From Pseudocolwellia sp. AS88 (GTDB taxonomy: Bacteria > Pseudomonadota > Gammaproteobacteria > Enterobacterales > Alteromonadaceae): a stretch of 64,000 nt of DNA. A model generated the notes under the pieces. It had not been told where the DNA came from. It worked only from the letters and a program-made list of their open reading frames with translations, and ran no database searches. Where the stretch lies: positions 1-64,000 of the forward strand of contig NZ_JAUPEC010000011.1 in NCBI RefSeq assembly GCF_030551755.1, written 5' to 3'. Below, piece by piece: positions 48,235-57,616 of this stretch. Within the stretch, counting starts at the first letter, position 1; every line of letters begins with the position of its first letter. The translations under genes and the position numbers were made by a program.

Positions 48235-50148
48235 ATGAAAATACTTCTACTCATAACGCTACTCTTTTTTAGTAGCGTTAATTCTTCACACGCTCAATCC
48301 CTCTCATTAGAAGACATTGTTAGCATTCCTGATGTAAGTGACGTTAGATTGTCACCAAACGGGCGATTTATTGCTTATTTAGTTCGTATTGAAACTGAAA
48401 AGCTTAGCGGTAAATTAATTAATGTTTACGATACTGATAATGAAACCGTTAAAAACTTAGCTTATTCACAGAACGAAAAATATATTATTGCGAATATTTT
48501 TTGGGGTAATAACGACGTAATACTTGTTAAAGCAAACTTTCCAAGTCACCGCGTTGGAGTTAAAACTACAGAAACTCGATTATTAAAACTTAATAGAAAT
48601 GACGGTAAATTAACTGCGGTTATACCAAAGTCCTATTATAGAAAAATGCTGTATGTACCCAACATTCAATCTGAAGTGGTAGATATATTACCTAACGATG
48701 AAGATCATATATTAATGGCGTTGGGTGGCTTTACTGTTGGTTTAGGTGAAGCTGTATTTCGTTTTCCGATAACTGATAAAGGTAAAAGTAGAACCATTCA
48801 AAGAACGAAAAGCGATATGATTTCTTGGATCACAGATACCAATCACGATATCAGAATCGGCATACACAGGGATGAAACAACTTACACAATTAAAGAGAAA
48901 ATATCATCAGGTAAATTTAAAAACTTATGGACCTTTGAGGCATTTAGTAAAGAATCTATATGGCCTTTAGCCTTTGGTGCGGATAACAATATTTTATATG
49001 TAAAAGCATTATATAACGGTAAAGATGCTATTTATAAAGTTAATCTAACAGACGAATCATTAAAAAAAGAGCTTGTTTATTATAATGAAAATTATGATGT
49101 AAATGGCGGTTTAAGACGCTCTAAAGAAACCAATGAAATTGTAGGAATAGGATATAACTACTGGGATGAAGAATATAAAAAACTAAATAAAATGATTGAT
49201 GAAGCGCTTCCTGATACTGATAATTTATTATTAGACAAAAGTGCAGATGGTAATAAATACATTCTATTAGCAAGTAATGATAATCAACCTGGTGTTTATT
49301 TTATTGGTGATAAGGAAGACAACTCATTAAAAGTCCTTGCCTATAAACATGACAAACTTTATCCAGAAATATTAGCAACAAAGAAAAAAGTAAAATATAA
49401 AGCCCGAGATGGCTTAGAAATTGAAGGTTTTCTAACGTTACCAAAAGGTGAAAAAAATACAAATTTACCGACAATAGTATTCCCTCATGGCGGACCAATT
49501 AGCTACGACAGCGGCGGCTTTGATTATTGGACTCAATATTTTGCAAACAAAGGTTATGCTGTGTTTCAAATGAATTTTAGAGGTTCATCGGGTTATGGAC
49601 ATGACTTTATGAAGCAAGGTTTAGCTTCATGGGGTCAAGCAATGCAAGATGATGTAGAAGATGGAACTCATTGGTTAATAAAAGAAGGAACTGCAGATAA
49701 AAACAATATCTGTATCGCAGGTGCCAGTTACGGCGGTTATGCAGCATTAATGGGAGGAATTAAGACTCCCGATCTTTACAAATGTATTATAAGCTTTGCC
49801 GGTATTAGTGATGTAGAGCAACAGGTTAAATCACACCGTAGGTATACAAATTTCGATATAGTAAAAAAACAAATTGGTAGTGACTACGATAGTTTATGGG
49901 AAGCCTCTCCTTTAAAGCATGCTGATAAAATAACAAAGCCTTTATTACTTATTCATGGCTCTAAAGACCGAGTAGTAAACCCAGATCAAAGTGAAGATAT
50001 ATACGATAAACTTAAAAGAAAAAAAGACAAGATTGTTGAATACCATGAAATAGAAGGTGCAAATCATTACTTGAGTAATAATGAAGACCGGTTACAAACT
50101 TTCAGAGCTATTGATGCTTTCTTAGATAAATATATGCCTGTTAAATAA
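48235..50148 (+). CDS. secreted S9-family serine peptidase (prolyl oligopeptidase / acylaminoacyl-peptidase type)
   Basis: The 637 aa protein has a signal peptide (KILLLITLLFFSSVNSSHAQS), a beta-propeller-like N-terminal part (WD40-like repeats starting SIPDVSDVRLSPNGRFIAYLV) and a C-terminal alpha/beta hydrolase domain. The catalytic triad is visible: Ser498 in GASYGGYAA, Asp578 in HGSKDRVVNP and His611 in GANHYL. It probably degrades peptides in the periplasm or outside. It sits between glmU and the glmS regulator, 26 bp after glmU, and has its own terminator. The substrate is unknown. Confidence 0.9.
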   Translation: MKILLLITLLFFSSVNSSHAQSLSLEDIVSIPDVSDVRLSPNGRFIAYLVRIETEKLSGKLINVYDTDNETVKNLAYSQNEKYIIANIFWGNNDVILVKANFPSHRVGVKTTETRLLKLNRNDGKLTAVIPKSYYRKMLYVPNIQSEVVDILPNDEDHILMALGGFTVGLGEAVFRFPITDKGKSRTIQRTKSDMISWITDTNHDIRIGIHRDETTYTIKEKISSGKFKNLWTFEAFSKESIWPLAFGADNNILYVKALYNGKDAIYKVNLTDESLKKELVYYNENYDVNGGLRRSKETNEIVGIGYNYWDEEYKKLNKMIDEALPDTDNLLLDKSADGNKYILLASNDNQPGVYFIGDKEDNSLKVLAYKHDKLYPEILATKKKVKYKARDGLEIEGFLTLPKGEKNTNLPTIVFPHGGPISYDSGGFDYWTQYFANKGYAVFQMNFRGSSGYGHDFMKQGLASWGQAMQDDVEDGTHWLIKEGTADKNNICIAGASYGGYAALMGGIKTPDLYKCIISFAGISDVEQQVKSHRRYTNFDIVKKQIGSDYDSLWEASPLKHADKITKPLLLIHGSKDRVVNPDQSEDIYDKLKRKKDKIVEYHEIEGANHYLSNNEDRLQTFRAIDAFLDKYMPVK

Positions 50149-50162
50149 ACACATTTTATTTC

Positions 50163-50199
50163 AAAAAAGAGTAACAGTTAAGTTGCTCTTTTTTTTGCT
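50163..50199 (+). terminator. intrinsic terminator after the S9 peptidase gene
   Basis: AAGAGTAAC and GTTGCTCTT pair (one G-U) and are followed by a run of T, about 20 bp past the stop. Confidence 0.85.
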
Positions 50200-50202
50200 T
50201 TA

Positions 50203-50245
50203 TTGATATCCTTTCGGTTTAGGGTATAATTCTTTCGATTCGAAA
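50203..50245 (+). promoter_or_regulatory. promoter and probable DeoR-type operator of the glmR-glmS unit
   Basis: TTGATA (50203-50208), 16 bp and TATAAT (50225-50230) form a good promoter. TTTCG occurs within the spacer (50212-50216), and again 21 bp on in a perfect 13 bp palindrome TTTCGATTCGAAA (50233-50245) just downstream of the -10. TTTCG half-sites are common in operators of DeoR-family sugar-phosphate regulators, so autorepression by the adjacent gene product is likely. Confidence 0.6.
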
Positions 50246-50261
50246 CTTGGGGGGACGTGTT

Positions 50262-51023
50262 TTGTCAAAACGTAATACACAACAAAGACGACATACAATC
50301 ATTACATTATTGAACTCACAAGGTGAGGTAGGGGTTGATGAATTAGCTAAAAGGTTTGATACGTCAGAAGTGACCATCAGAAAAGATTTAGCTATTTTAG
50401 AAAATAGTGGCTTATTACTGCGTCGATATGGTGGAGCAGTGCCCTTACCTAAAGAAATTACTGAAACTAAGAATGAAAATCTTTCCCAACGAAAGATATT
50501 AATTGCTCAAAAAGCAGCAATGATGATCAACGATCATAATCGTATTATTATAGATAGTGGTCATACTACGTCTGCACTTGTTACTGAACTTAATAACAAG
50601 AAAGGATTAGTTGTAATGACTAACTCTTTAGCGATAGCGAACAAGCTGCAAACTTTGGAAAATGAACCTACACTGTTGATGACTGGCGGAACATGGGATA
50701 CCCATTCTGAGTCTTTTCAGGGACAGGTAGCAGAGAATTCATTAAGATCTTATGATTTTGACCAATTATTTATTGGTGCAGATGGTATTGATCTAGAAAG
50801 AGGAACAACAACCTTCAACGAGTTAATTGGGTTATCTCGTGTTATGGCTGAGGTTTCAAGAGAAGTTATTGTATTGGTTGAATCAGACAAATTTAATAGA
50901 AAAATACCCAATGTAGAAATACCAATGAACCAAATACATACCGTTATAACAGATAGAGAATTATCTGCTGAAAAACGACAAGAGATTATTGATCAAGGCG
51001 TAAATTTAATTATAGCCGATTAA
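50262..51023 (+). CDS. glmR: DeoR/GlpR-family transcriptional regulator, probable GlmR
   Basis: The 254 aa protein has an N-terminal DeoR helix-turn-helix (RRHTIITLLNSQGEVGVDELAKRFDTSEVTIRKDLAILENSGLLLRRYGGA) and a C-terminal sugar-phosphate sensor domain (DEORC) with IDSGHTTSALVTEL, MTGGTW and IGADGIDLERGTTT. The frame opens at TTG 50247, but the TTG at 50262 after a GGGGGGA Shine-Dalgarno is the better start. Such regulators precede glmS in Pseudomonas and Shewanella, where they respond to amino-sugar phosphate; here too glmS follows by 26 bp. The symbol is by position and family. Confidence 0.82.
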   Translation: MSKRNTQQRRHTIITLLNSQGEVGVDELAKRFDTSEVTIRKDLAILENSGLLLRRYGGAVPLPKEITETKNENLSQRKILIAQKAAMMINDHNRIIIDSGHTTSALVTELNNKKGLVVMTNSLAIANKLQTLENEPTLLMTGGTWDTHSESFQGQVAENSLRSYDFDQLFIGADGIDLERGTTTFNELIGLSRVMAEVSREVIVLVESDKFNRKIPNVEIPMNQIHTVITDRELSAEKRQEIIDQGVNLIIAD

Positions 51024-51049
51024 AGAACAAACATTATTAAGGAAAAGTT

Positions 51050-52882
51050 ATGTGTGGAATCGTAGGTGCAGTTGCACAGCGTGATGTAGTAGATATTTTA
51101 GTAGAAGGGTTACGTCGATTAGAGTACCGCGGATATGACTCTGCTGGTGTTGCAATTATTGATGAGAACAACAAAGTAAATCGTATTCGTCGTTTAGGTA
51201 AAGTACAAGAATTAGCAGATGCTGTTCAACTTAACCCACTAACTGGCGGTACAGGTATTGCTCATACTCGTTGGGCTACTCATGGTGCGCCAAGCGAAAT
51301 TAATGCACATCCACATGTATCTAGCGATAACATTGCTGTCGTACATAATGGCATCATAGAAAATCATGAAGAACTTAGAACCAGACTTACAGGTTTAGGT
51401 TACGTGTTTGTTTCTGAAACAGATACCGAAGTTATTGCGCATCTTGTTCATCATGAGCTAAAAACAGCTTCTAGCTTGCGTGAAGCTGTTCAAACAACAG
51501 TAAAACAGCTTGAAGGCGCTTATGGCACAGTTGTATTAGACACTAACGATAAAGATCGTGTTGTTGTTGCTCGTTCAGGTAGCCCATTAGTTATTGGTTA
51601 CGGTGTTGGCGAAAACTTTATCGCATCAGATATGATGGCGTTATTACCTGTTACACGTAAGTTTTCATTTTTAGAAGAAGGCGATGTTGCTGAAATTACT
51701 CGTTTTGAAGTTAGTGTTTTTGATACTAATGGATTACCTGTTACACGTGAAGCTAAAGAATCTGAAGTAAGTCATGATGCTGGCGATAAAGGTGAATATC
51801 GTCACTATATGCTAAAAGAAACTTACGAACAGCCAACAGCAATAAGAAATACCCTTGAAGGTCGCTTTACTGATAACACCATTGAAACAGATGCTTTTGG
51901 TAAAAATGCAGACGAAATATTCAAAAATATAGAACATGTTCAAATCATCGCCTGTGGTACAAGTTATCACTCAGGTATGGTTGCACGTTACTGGTTAGAA
52001 TCATTAGCTGGCGTTTCGTGTAATATCGAAATTGCGAGTGAATTTAGATACCGTAAATCTCATGTACCTAAAAATGCATTGTTAGTAACTATCTCACAAT
52101 CTGGCGAAACAGCTGATACTTTAGCCGCTCTTCGTTTAGCTAAAGAGATCGGTTATAAATCAAGTTTAAGTATTTGTAACGTACCAGGTTCATCATTAGT
52201 ACGTGAATCAGACCTAGCTTTTATGACTAAAGCTGGCGTAGAAATAGGTGTAGCATCAACTAAAGCCTTCACAACTCAATTAGTTGGCTTATTAATGATG
52301 ACTATAGCAATTGGTTCACATCACGGAATGAGCTTAGAAACTCAAGCTGAAATCACCAATTCGCTACAAAAACTACCAAACAAATTAGAAGAAGTACTCG
52401 CTTTAGCTGGTTCGATTGAAGATCTAGCAGAAGATTTTGCTGATAAACATCACTCATTATTTTTAGGTAGAGGTGATCAATACCCTATCGCGATGGAGGG
52501 CGCTTTAAAGCTTAAAGAGATTTCTTATATTCATGCTGAAGCCTACGCAGCGGGTGAACTAAAACATGGTCCATTAGCGTTAATTGATGCTGAAATGCCC
52601 GTAATTGTTGTTGCGCCTAAAAATGATTTAATTGAAAAATTAAAATCAAACGTAGAAGAAGTAAGAGCTCGTGGTGGTTTAATGTATGTGTTTGCTGACG
52701 TAGATGCTAAATTTGAAAGCGACGATACAATGAAAGTGATCAACGTACCTCATTGTGACGACATCATAGCGCCAATTGTTTACACCTTGCCTTTACAGTT
52801 ACTTTCATACTACGTAGCTATTATTAAAGGTACTGATGTTGACCAACCACGTAACTTAGCAAAATCAGTAACTGTTGAATAA
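51050..52882 (+). CDS. glmS: glutamine-fructose-6-phosphate aminotransferase
   Basis: GlmS (610 aa) makes glucosamine-6-phosphate from fructose-6-phosphate and glutamine. The N-terminal glutaminase has Cys2 as nucleophile ([10 protein letters not shown]) and [18 protein letters not shown]; two SIS domains follow ([64 protein letters not shown]). The last codons encode [11 protein letters not shown], the sequence recognised at DNA level by TnsD. A Tn7-like element begins 25 bp beyond the stop. Confidence 0.98.
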   Translation: MCGIVGAVAQRDVVDILVEGLRRLEYRGYDSAGVAIIDENNKVNRIRRLGKVQELADAVQLNPLTGGTGIAHTRWATHGAPSEINAHPHVSSDNIAVVHNGIIENHEELRTRLTGLGYVFVSETDTEVIAHLVHHELKTASSLREAVQTTVKQLEGAYGTVVLDTNDKDRVVVARSGSPLVIGYGVGENFIASDMMALLPVTRKFSFLEEGDVAEITRFEVSVFDTNGLPVTREAKESEVSHDAGDKGEYRHYMLKETYEQPTAIRNTLEGRFTDNTIETDAFGKNADEIFKNIEHVQIIACGTSYHSGMVARYWLESLAGVSCNIEIASEFRYRKSHVPKNALLVTISQSGETADTLAALRLAKEIGYKSSLSICNVPGSSLVRESDLAFMTKAGVEIGVASTKAFTTQLVGLLMMTIAIGSHHGMSLETQAEITNSLQKLPNKLEEVLALAGSIEDLAEDFADKHHSLFLGRGDQYPIAMEGALKLKEISYIHAEAYAAGELKHGPLALIDAEMPVIVVAPKNDLIEKLKSNVEEVRARGGLMYVFADVDAKFESDDTMKVINVPHCDDIIAPIVYTLPLQLLSYYVAIIKGTDVDQPRNLAKSVTVE

Positions 52883-52907
52883 TTAATTATAAAACAGTAA
52901 CTTATGA
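52847..52907 (+). other. attTn7 target: glmS 3' end and insertion point
   Basis: The last 36 bp of glmS (52847-52882) encode the conserved [11 protein letters not shown] tail, which in E. coli is the TnsD binding site. The transposon's terminal TGT begins at 52908, after 25 bp, the canonical spacing. The 5 bp immediately before it, TATGA (52903-52907), should be the target duplication; its second copy at the left end is outside the window. Confidence 0.85.
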
Positions 52908-53008
52908 TGTAAGTGAATATTAATGTTGGTACCAGATATATTATATTTGGTACCAACAATATTAATATTGATACCAAACTCATAAATTACCGATTAAATT
53001 TGGTACCA
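52908..53008 (+). promoter_or_regulatory. Tn7-like right end with four probable TnsB binding sites
   Basis: After the terminal TGT, TTGGTACCA occurs at 52926-52934 and 52947-52955, TTGATACCA at 52968-52976 and TTGGTACCA at 53000-53008. The first three are exactly 21 bp apart and share upstream ATATTAAT-like sequence, so each repeat is about 21 bp, as for the overlapping TnsB sites in the right end of Tn7. The core GGTACC is itself palindromic. Confidence 0.8.
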
Positions 53009-53028
53009 ATTAAAAGTTCCGTTATGCT
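53000..53028 (+). promoter_or_regulatory. probable tnsABC promoter overlapping TnsB site 4
   Basis: TTGGTA (53000-53005), a 17 bp spacer and TATGCT (53023-53028) lie 30 bp upstream of the tnsA ATG. The -35 is part of the fourth TTGGTACCA, so TnsB bound at its end would block its own operon. Confidence 0.55.
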
Positions 53029-53057
53029 TACCTATATAGCAAGTAACGAGAACACTT

Positions 53058-53876
53058 ATGTCGCAACAATTCTGGTTCACAAAGGAAGAGATCAAAAAAC
53101 GTCTGGAAAGTGGAAGAGGAACAGGACGTAAACAAAGCTACAAACCATGGATATACATTCAAGAAATATCCAGCAAAGGAACCAGTTATAGGGTCTTATC
53201 ACACCGAACGGGACGTGTAGTTCACCTTTTATCCAAACTCGAATTCTTAACCTTTAGTCTGTTCGATTGGGATGAATCTATTTGTGATATCCGAGAACAG
53301 TATCCAATCGATATCGAAACAACCCTAGAAGTCGCTGAAAAAGCAGGTATTAAACACCCGAAGAAGGGCAATAAATATCACGTTTTCACAACAGATATCC
53401 TTCTTGATTACGACAATATCCAAAGCAATCAAAAGGCAATCCAAGTAAAGTACATAAAAGATCTTATGGACAAAAATACTATTCAAAAACTTGAAATTGA
53501 GCGGCGCAGTTTTCTTGCTAAAGGTATTGAATGGCAATTAATGACAGAGTTAGATATACCTCACACGCAGCAGGTAAATATAGATTGGATATTGGGCGGT
53601 AAAGACCTTGAGATAAGCGATGAAATTCATGAGCGAGTTTTTGACTTATGGGACGAAATAGAACACTTTCCCAATATTAAGCTAACTAAAGCATGTTCAG
53701 ATTTTGACAAGCGCCATGGACTGATGCCGGGGGAGTCATTGAAAGTAGCTCGGAACTCTTTTAGCTATCGAATTCTCGCGTTTGACATCAAAAAACCATA
53801 TACAACTCTTCAGTGTAAAGATATTCAATGTATCTCTCGTCAAATAAATACTGGAGGGCTTTATGCTGTTGGTTAA
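53058..53876 (+). CDS. tnsA: Tn7-like transposase subunit TnsA
   Basis: TnsA (272 aa; 273 in E. coli) is the endonuclease-fold protein that cuts the 5' ends of the transposon, making the movement cut-and-paste. The catalytic residues align at Glu62 (LEFLTF), Asp113 (TTDILLDY), Gln129 and Lys131 (IQVKYIKD), one position before E63, D114, Q130 and K132 of E. coli TnsA. The C-terminal winged-helix domain contacts TnsC. It overlaps tnsB by 14 bp. The frame of a small ORF at 52913-53131 overlaps its start and is spurious. Confidence 0.96.
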   Translation: MSQQFWFTKEEIKKRLESGRGTGRKQSYKPWIYIQEISSKGTSYRVLSHRTGRVVHLLSKLEFLTFSLFDWDESICDIREQYPIDIETTLEVAEKAGIKHPKKGNKYHVFTTDILLDYDNIQSNQKAIQVKYIKDLMDKNTIQKLEIERRSFLAKGIEWQLMTELDIPHTQQVNIDWILGGKDLEISDEIHERVFDLWDEIEHFPNIKLTKACSDFDKRHGLMPGESLKVARNSFSYRILAFDIKKPYTTLQCKDIQCISRQINTGGLYAVG

Positions 53877-55947
53877 TAGTGTTGTTGAATATCAACAACG
53901 TTCGCTTCGAGTATTGGCGATAACCCCTGACTATTGTATATGGATAGACATTCATAACAAGTTGGCAGACCCAGAACAGTTTGATCTTAACGAAATCTCT
54001 AAAGCTTTGAGAAATGATGACGTAAAAATTATTGAAGACCCGTTTTTCGATTTAATTTCTAGAACTATGACTAAGAAACAAAAAGAAAAACGAGACGTTA
54101 CTTGGGTGACAATGCAATATGTAGTAGAAAATCCGCTACGACTTTTTAAAGAATGTTGGAGCCAATTACTACGAGAAGTAATAATCGATTCGGAAAAAGA
54201 GATTGGGAGGCAGCACTTTTATAAACTTTTACGCCAATATCTTCAACGCGGTCAGTGTAAAAATGGGTTAGCACCTGATTTTCATAAAATGGGAGCACCT
54301 AATCAGTCCAGACTAATAACTAATAAAAAAGTAGGCCCAAAACGAACGGCATCTGTAGGACAGGGAGTTCCCATTACAGAAGATATCAAAAAAATATTTA
54401 GACAAGCCATAGACACTTTCTATATGAAAGCCAATCGCATGCCTTGGGTAAAAGTGCACGACAAAGTGACCAAAGCCGTGAGGGAACAGTACCCCAAAAT
54501 ATCTAAATACGATTTGCCGACATTAGTACAGTTAAAACACTTATTTGAAAAAGAGTACAAAGCTGAAGAAACGTCAAAAGCACGCAATACAGATATCACG
54601 TTTGAAAAAGATAAAAGGCAATTAACAAGTACTGCTACATCACAAGTTTTGGGACCGGGAGATAGATTTGAGTTTGACGCCACTATTATCGATTTATATG
54701 TGGTAAGTGAAAATGATGCTCAAGATATTATTGGCCGACCCACACTATTGATTGCCATCGACGTATTTTCTCGTCTTGTGACGGGGTACTACCTCACTTT
54801 CGAACCTCCATCGTATGTAGTAGCAATGATGGCGCTAGCTAACTGCCTAGAAAACAAAGTCGACATTTGTGCATCATTAGGATTAACTATTAAACATGAC
54901 TCTTGGCCAGCCATAGGCCTACCATCAGCGGTTCTTGCAGATAAAGGGGAGTTATTATCAAATCAAAGTAACACTTTAGTCGATTCTGCAAATGTTAGAT
55001 TAGAGAACGCGACAGCCCGTCGCGGTGACGCTAAGGGTATAGTAGAACGAAAATTTCGGACTTTGCAGGCAGAGTTCAAGCCATACGCTCCCGGTGTGGT
55101 GACCGACGAAACAGCAAAAAAACGTGGCGGAAAAGATTATCGATTAGATGCCGAACTCAATATTCGACAGTTTGAAGAAATCATAGTTTTACTTATCTAC
55201 AAGCACAACTTGAAGGTAATGAAAAACTATGACGCTGACCCCGATATTCCCATTGACCTTCCTTTCACGCCAAAAGATCTTTGGAATTGGGGAATAGAAA
55301 ATCGCTCTGGTGCTCTGAAATCTTTTGACCTTCAAAAATTTAAAATCTTAACTTTGCCAAGAACGAAAGCAACAGTTTCAAACCTAGGCATTAAAGTTAA
55401 CTCTTTAATCTACACATGCCCAGAAGCATTCGAAAAGGGCTGGTTTCTGCGCGATAAACATCGAACAAGACCCAATTCGGTGCAAATTGCGTTTGATCCA
55501 AGAACGACCAATACAATTTATATATTTCCAAATAATGGTTCAAATGAATTTTGGAGTGCGAGTTTAACTGATCGCAGCAGAGCGTATTCTGATATGACTG
55601 TTTACGAGGCTAAAAAAGCCATCCTGACTCGTAAGCGTAGTGGGGATAAAACGGACAAAGACAATGCCGATGAACGTCAAAAAATAGATGATGAAATCGA
55701 TAAACGATTGGCATCTGCTCAGCGACGTTCCAAGAAAACTTCGTCTAATAAATCAGATAATGCAAGACTCAAAGAGATTAGAAAAAATAAGCAGGAAGCT
55801 ATAACCAAAGAAAGGCTCATTCGATCAGTTGGAGAATCAAGCGAAAAGCAAAGCAATTCTCCGCCTAAAAATGTCGTGCCTATAATCAAACAGGATGACT
55901 TTTCTTTGCCTGATTTATATGTGGACTACGACGAGGACGAAACATGA
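53863..55947 (+). CDS. tnsB: Tn7-like DDE transposase TnsB
   Basis: TnsB (694 aa; 702 in E. coli) binds the transposon ends and carries out 3' cleavage and strand transfer. The N-terminal part holds helix-turn-helix DNA-binding domains; the RNase H-like core has the DDE triad Asp272 (FEFDATIIDLY), Asp360 (VLADKGELL) and Glu395 (KGIVERKFRTLQ), within one residue of D273, D361 and E396 of E. coli TnsB. The C-terminal 100 residues are charged and helical and end in the tail that contacts TnsC. It overlaps tnsC by ATGA. Confidence 0.97.
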   Translation: MLLVNSVVEYQQRSLRVLAITPDYCIWIDIHNKLADPEQFDLNEISKALRNDDVKIIEDPFFDLISRTMTKKQKEKRDVTWVTMQYVVENPLRLFKECWSQLLREVIIDSEKEIGRQHFYKLLRQYLQRGQCKNGLAPDFHKMGAPNQSRLITNKKVGPKRTASVGQGVPITEDIKKIFRQAIDTFYMKANRMPWVKVHDKVTKAVREQYPKISKYDLPTLVQLKHLFEKEYKAEETSKARNTDITFEKDKRQLTSTATSQVLGPGDRFEFDATIIDLYVVSENDAQDIIGRPTLLIAIDVFSRLVTGYYLTFEPPSYVVAMMALANCLENKVDICASLGLTIKHDSWPAIGLPSAVLADKGELLSNQSNTLVDSANVRLENATARRGDAKGIVERKFRTLQAEFKPYAPGVVTDETAKKRGGKDYRLDAELNIRQFEEIIVLLIYKHNLKVMKNYDADPDIPIDLPFTPKDLWNWGIENRSGALKSFDLQKFKILTLPRTKATVSNLGIKVNSLIYTCPEAFEKGWFLRDKHRTRPNSVQIAFDPRTTNTIYIFPNNGSNEFWSASLTDRSRAYSDMTVYEAKKAILTRKRSGDKTDKDNADERQKIDDEIDKRLASAQRRSKKTSSNKSDNARLKEIRKNKQEAITKERLIRSVGESSEKQSNSPPKNVVPIIKQDDFSLPDLYVDYDEDET

Positions 55948-57584
55948 TTAATAACATAGTAGCCGTAACAGCTAATTACATTGAGCAGGATTTAGAAGAA
56001 TATAAAGGTAATCCACTAATTGAAGCATTACCTAGTATTTGGCTTGATGACATTTCTCTAGCAAAGAGATTATCCTCTAGACCATCACATTCAAAAAATG
56101 ACTTGGATCTACATCCTCGTTTAAGATTGCACACGATAGCTCGCTTACTAAGCGGCACCTTTTTCCATCCGTTACCAAGCCATCTAGATCTTGAAAGGAA
56201 ACTGTCGTTAATGATCCGCACAGGGTATATAAAACGAAATCCTGCATTGAATCATGACAAACACGCTACCCAAGCAAACTATCTAGCGATGCAAGGTCAT
56301 CAAAGCAATGCAAACTTGTTCCCAACAACCGACCGTTCAGCATTAGGTATGACGCTAATCGGATGCTCTGGCAGTGGTAAAACAACCGCAATGAAAAGGG
56401 TACTGTCAACATACCCACAGTTAATTGAACATCCAGATTACAATATGTTACAACAAATTCCCTACGTCGTGGTGGAATGTCCTTATGATGGTGAGCTAAG
56501 TAGTATGTGCTCAAATTTTTTCCTTGCAATCGATCAGATCGTTGGTACTGATTATCACAAGCGATATGGTCAGCAAATAAGAATTGGGGCTAAAACACAG
56601 TTACAAGCAATGTCACAAATAGCATTACAACACTCAGTTGGTTTACTTGTTATCGACGAAATCCAACATTTAAATACGTCAAAGTCTGACAGCGAAGAAT
56701 TACTTAACTTCTTTACCACAATGACAAATGTTTTAGGGATTCCCATTTTTCTAATTGGGACATTAAAGGCAAAAATCCTGTTTGCTGATGGACTCAGAGG
56801 AGCAAGACGCACCATTGGTTTTGGCAGTATGGAATGGGGAATATCTAAAACACAAAATGATTATTTGAACTGGACACGTTTTATAAAGCGACTTTGGCGA
56901 TTCCAATGGGTTAAAGCTAGCACCAAGGAACCTTCGCCAGAAATAATAGGACATTTGTTCGACCTTTCGCAAGGGATTCTAGATATCGCTGTTAAACTCT
57001 TTGTGATTGCACAAATACGAGCCATCGTATCTCAAAAAGAAGAGCTATCAATTCCCCTTTTTGACACCGTCTATCAAGAAGAAATGAAGAATGTTCACCC
57101 AATGTTAGATGCGTTACGTTCTGGAGATAGTGCTCAGATAGCTAAATTTTCAGATTTAACCATGCCAAAAATTGATGTTGAGACAGTGGCAAACCGAATG
57201 CCTCAAGAATTGTCTGAAGAACCTGAAGAAGAGGTATCACAGCAAAGTTATAAACCATCAGATAGTCAACTTGAGCTACTATTAAGTCTTCTAGATATCG
57301 ATTACAAACAACATGCTTCACAAATTGGATTGTTAAAGGAACAACATCCAGACATAGATAATAAAACACTGTTCAAACAGTTGGTTACAGAAATTGAATC
57401 AAACAAATCGAGTTATATAAAACGTGAGTCTTTATCTAAACAGACTAAATCAAACGTTATTACACCATCACATTGGCACAAACTTGATCATGATGACTTA
57501 CGCTATATTCATTCGCAATCACATACCGAGTCGGAGATGCATGCTAACCTTGTCAAAAATGGTCTGATAGCATCAGTCAAATAG
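55944..57584 (+). CDS. tnsC: Tn7-like AAA+ regulator TnsC
   Basis: TnsC (546 aa; 555 in E. coli) is the ATP-dependent matchmaker between target selectors TnsD/TnsE and the TnsAB transposase, and mediates target immunity. Walker A is GCSGSGKT (residues 140-147), Walker B is LLVIDE (234-239) followed by IQHL; a sensor-like LIGTLKAK follows. The C-terminal 150 residues contain the TnsAB contact region. Last gene of the plus-strand tns operon; its stop is 32 bp from the end of a gene fragment on the other strand. Confidence 0.96.
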   Translation: MINNIVAVTANYIEQDLEEYKGNPLIEALPSIWLDDISLAKRLSSRPSHSKNDLDLHPRLRLHTIARLLSGTFFHPLPSHLDLERKLSLMIRTGYIKRNPALNHDKHATQANYLAMQGHQSNANLFPTTDRSALGMTLIGCSGSGKTTAMKRVLSTYPQLIEHPDYNMLQQIPYVVVECPYDGELSSMCSNFFLAIDQIVGTDYHKRYGQQIRIGAKTQLQAMSQIALQHSVGLLVIDEIQHLNTSKSDSEELLNFFTTMTNVLGIPIFLIGTLKAKILFADGLRGARRTIGFGSMEWGISKTQNDYLNWTRFIKRLWRFQWVKASTKEPSPEIIGHLFDLSQGILDIAVKLFVIAQIRAIVSQKEELSIPLFDTVYQEEMKNVHPMLDALRSGDSAQIAKFSDLTMPKIDVETVANRMPQELSEEPEEEVSQQSYKPSDSQLELLLSLLDIDYKQHASQIGLLKEQHPDIDNKTLFKQLVTEIESNKSSYIKRESLSKQTKSNVITPSHWHKLDHDDLRYIHSQSHTESEMHANLVKNGLIASVK

Positions 57585-57616
57585 TCACACTTTCAATTGA
57601 TGATTAGCTTTGTTGT

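Noticed and set aside
52913-53131. 72-codon ORF before and over the start of tnsA
   Set aside because: It consists of the TnsB repeats read as codons (N, I, T rich) and overlaps tnsA in another frame, so it is a by-product of the end repeats.
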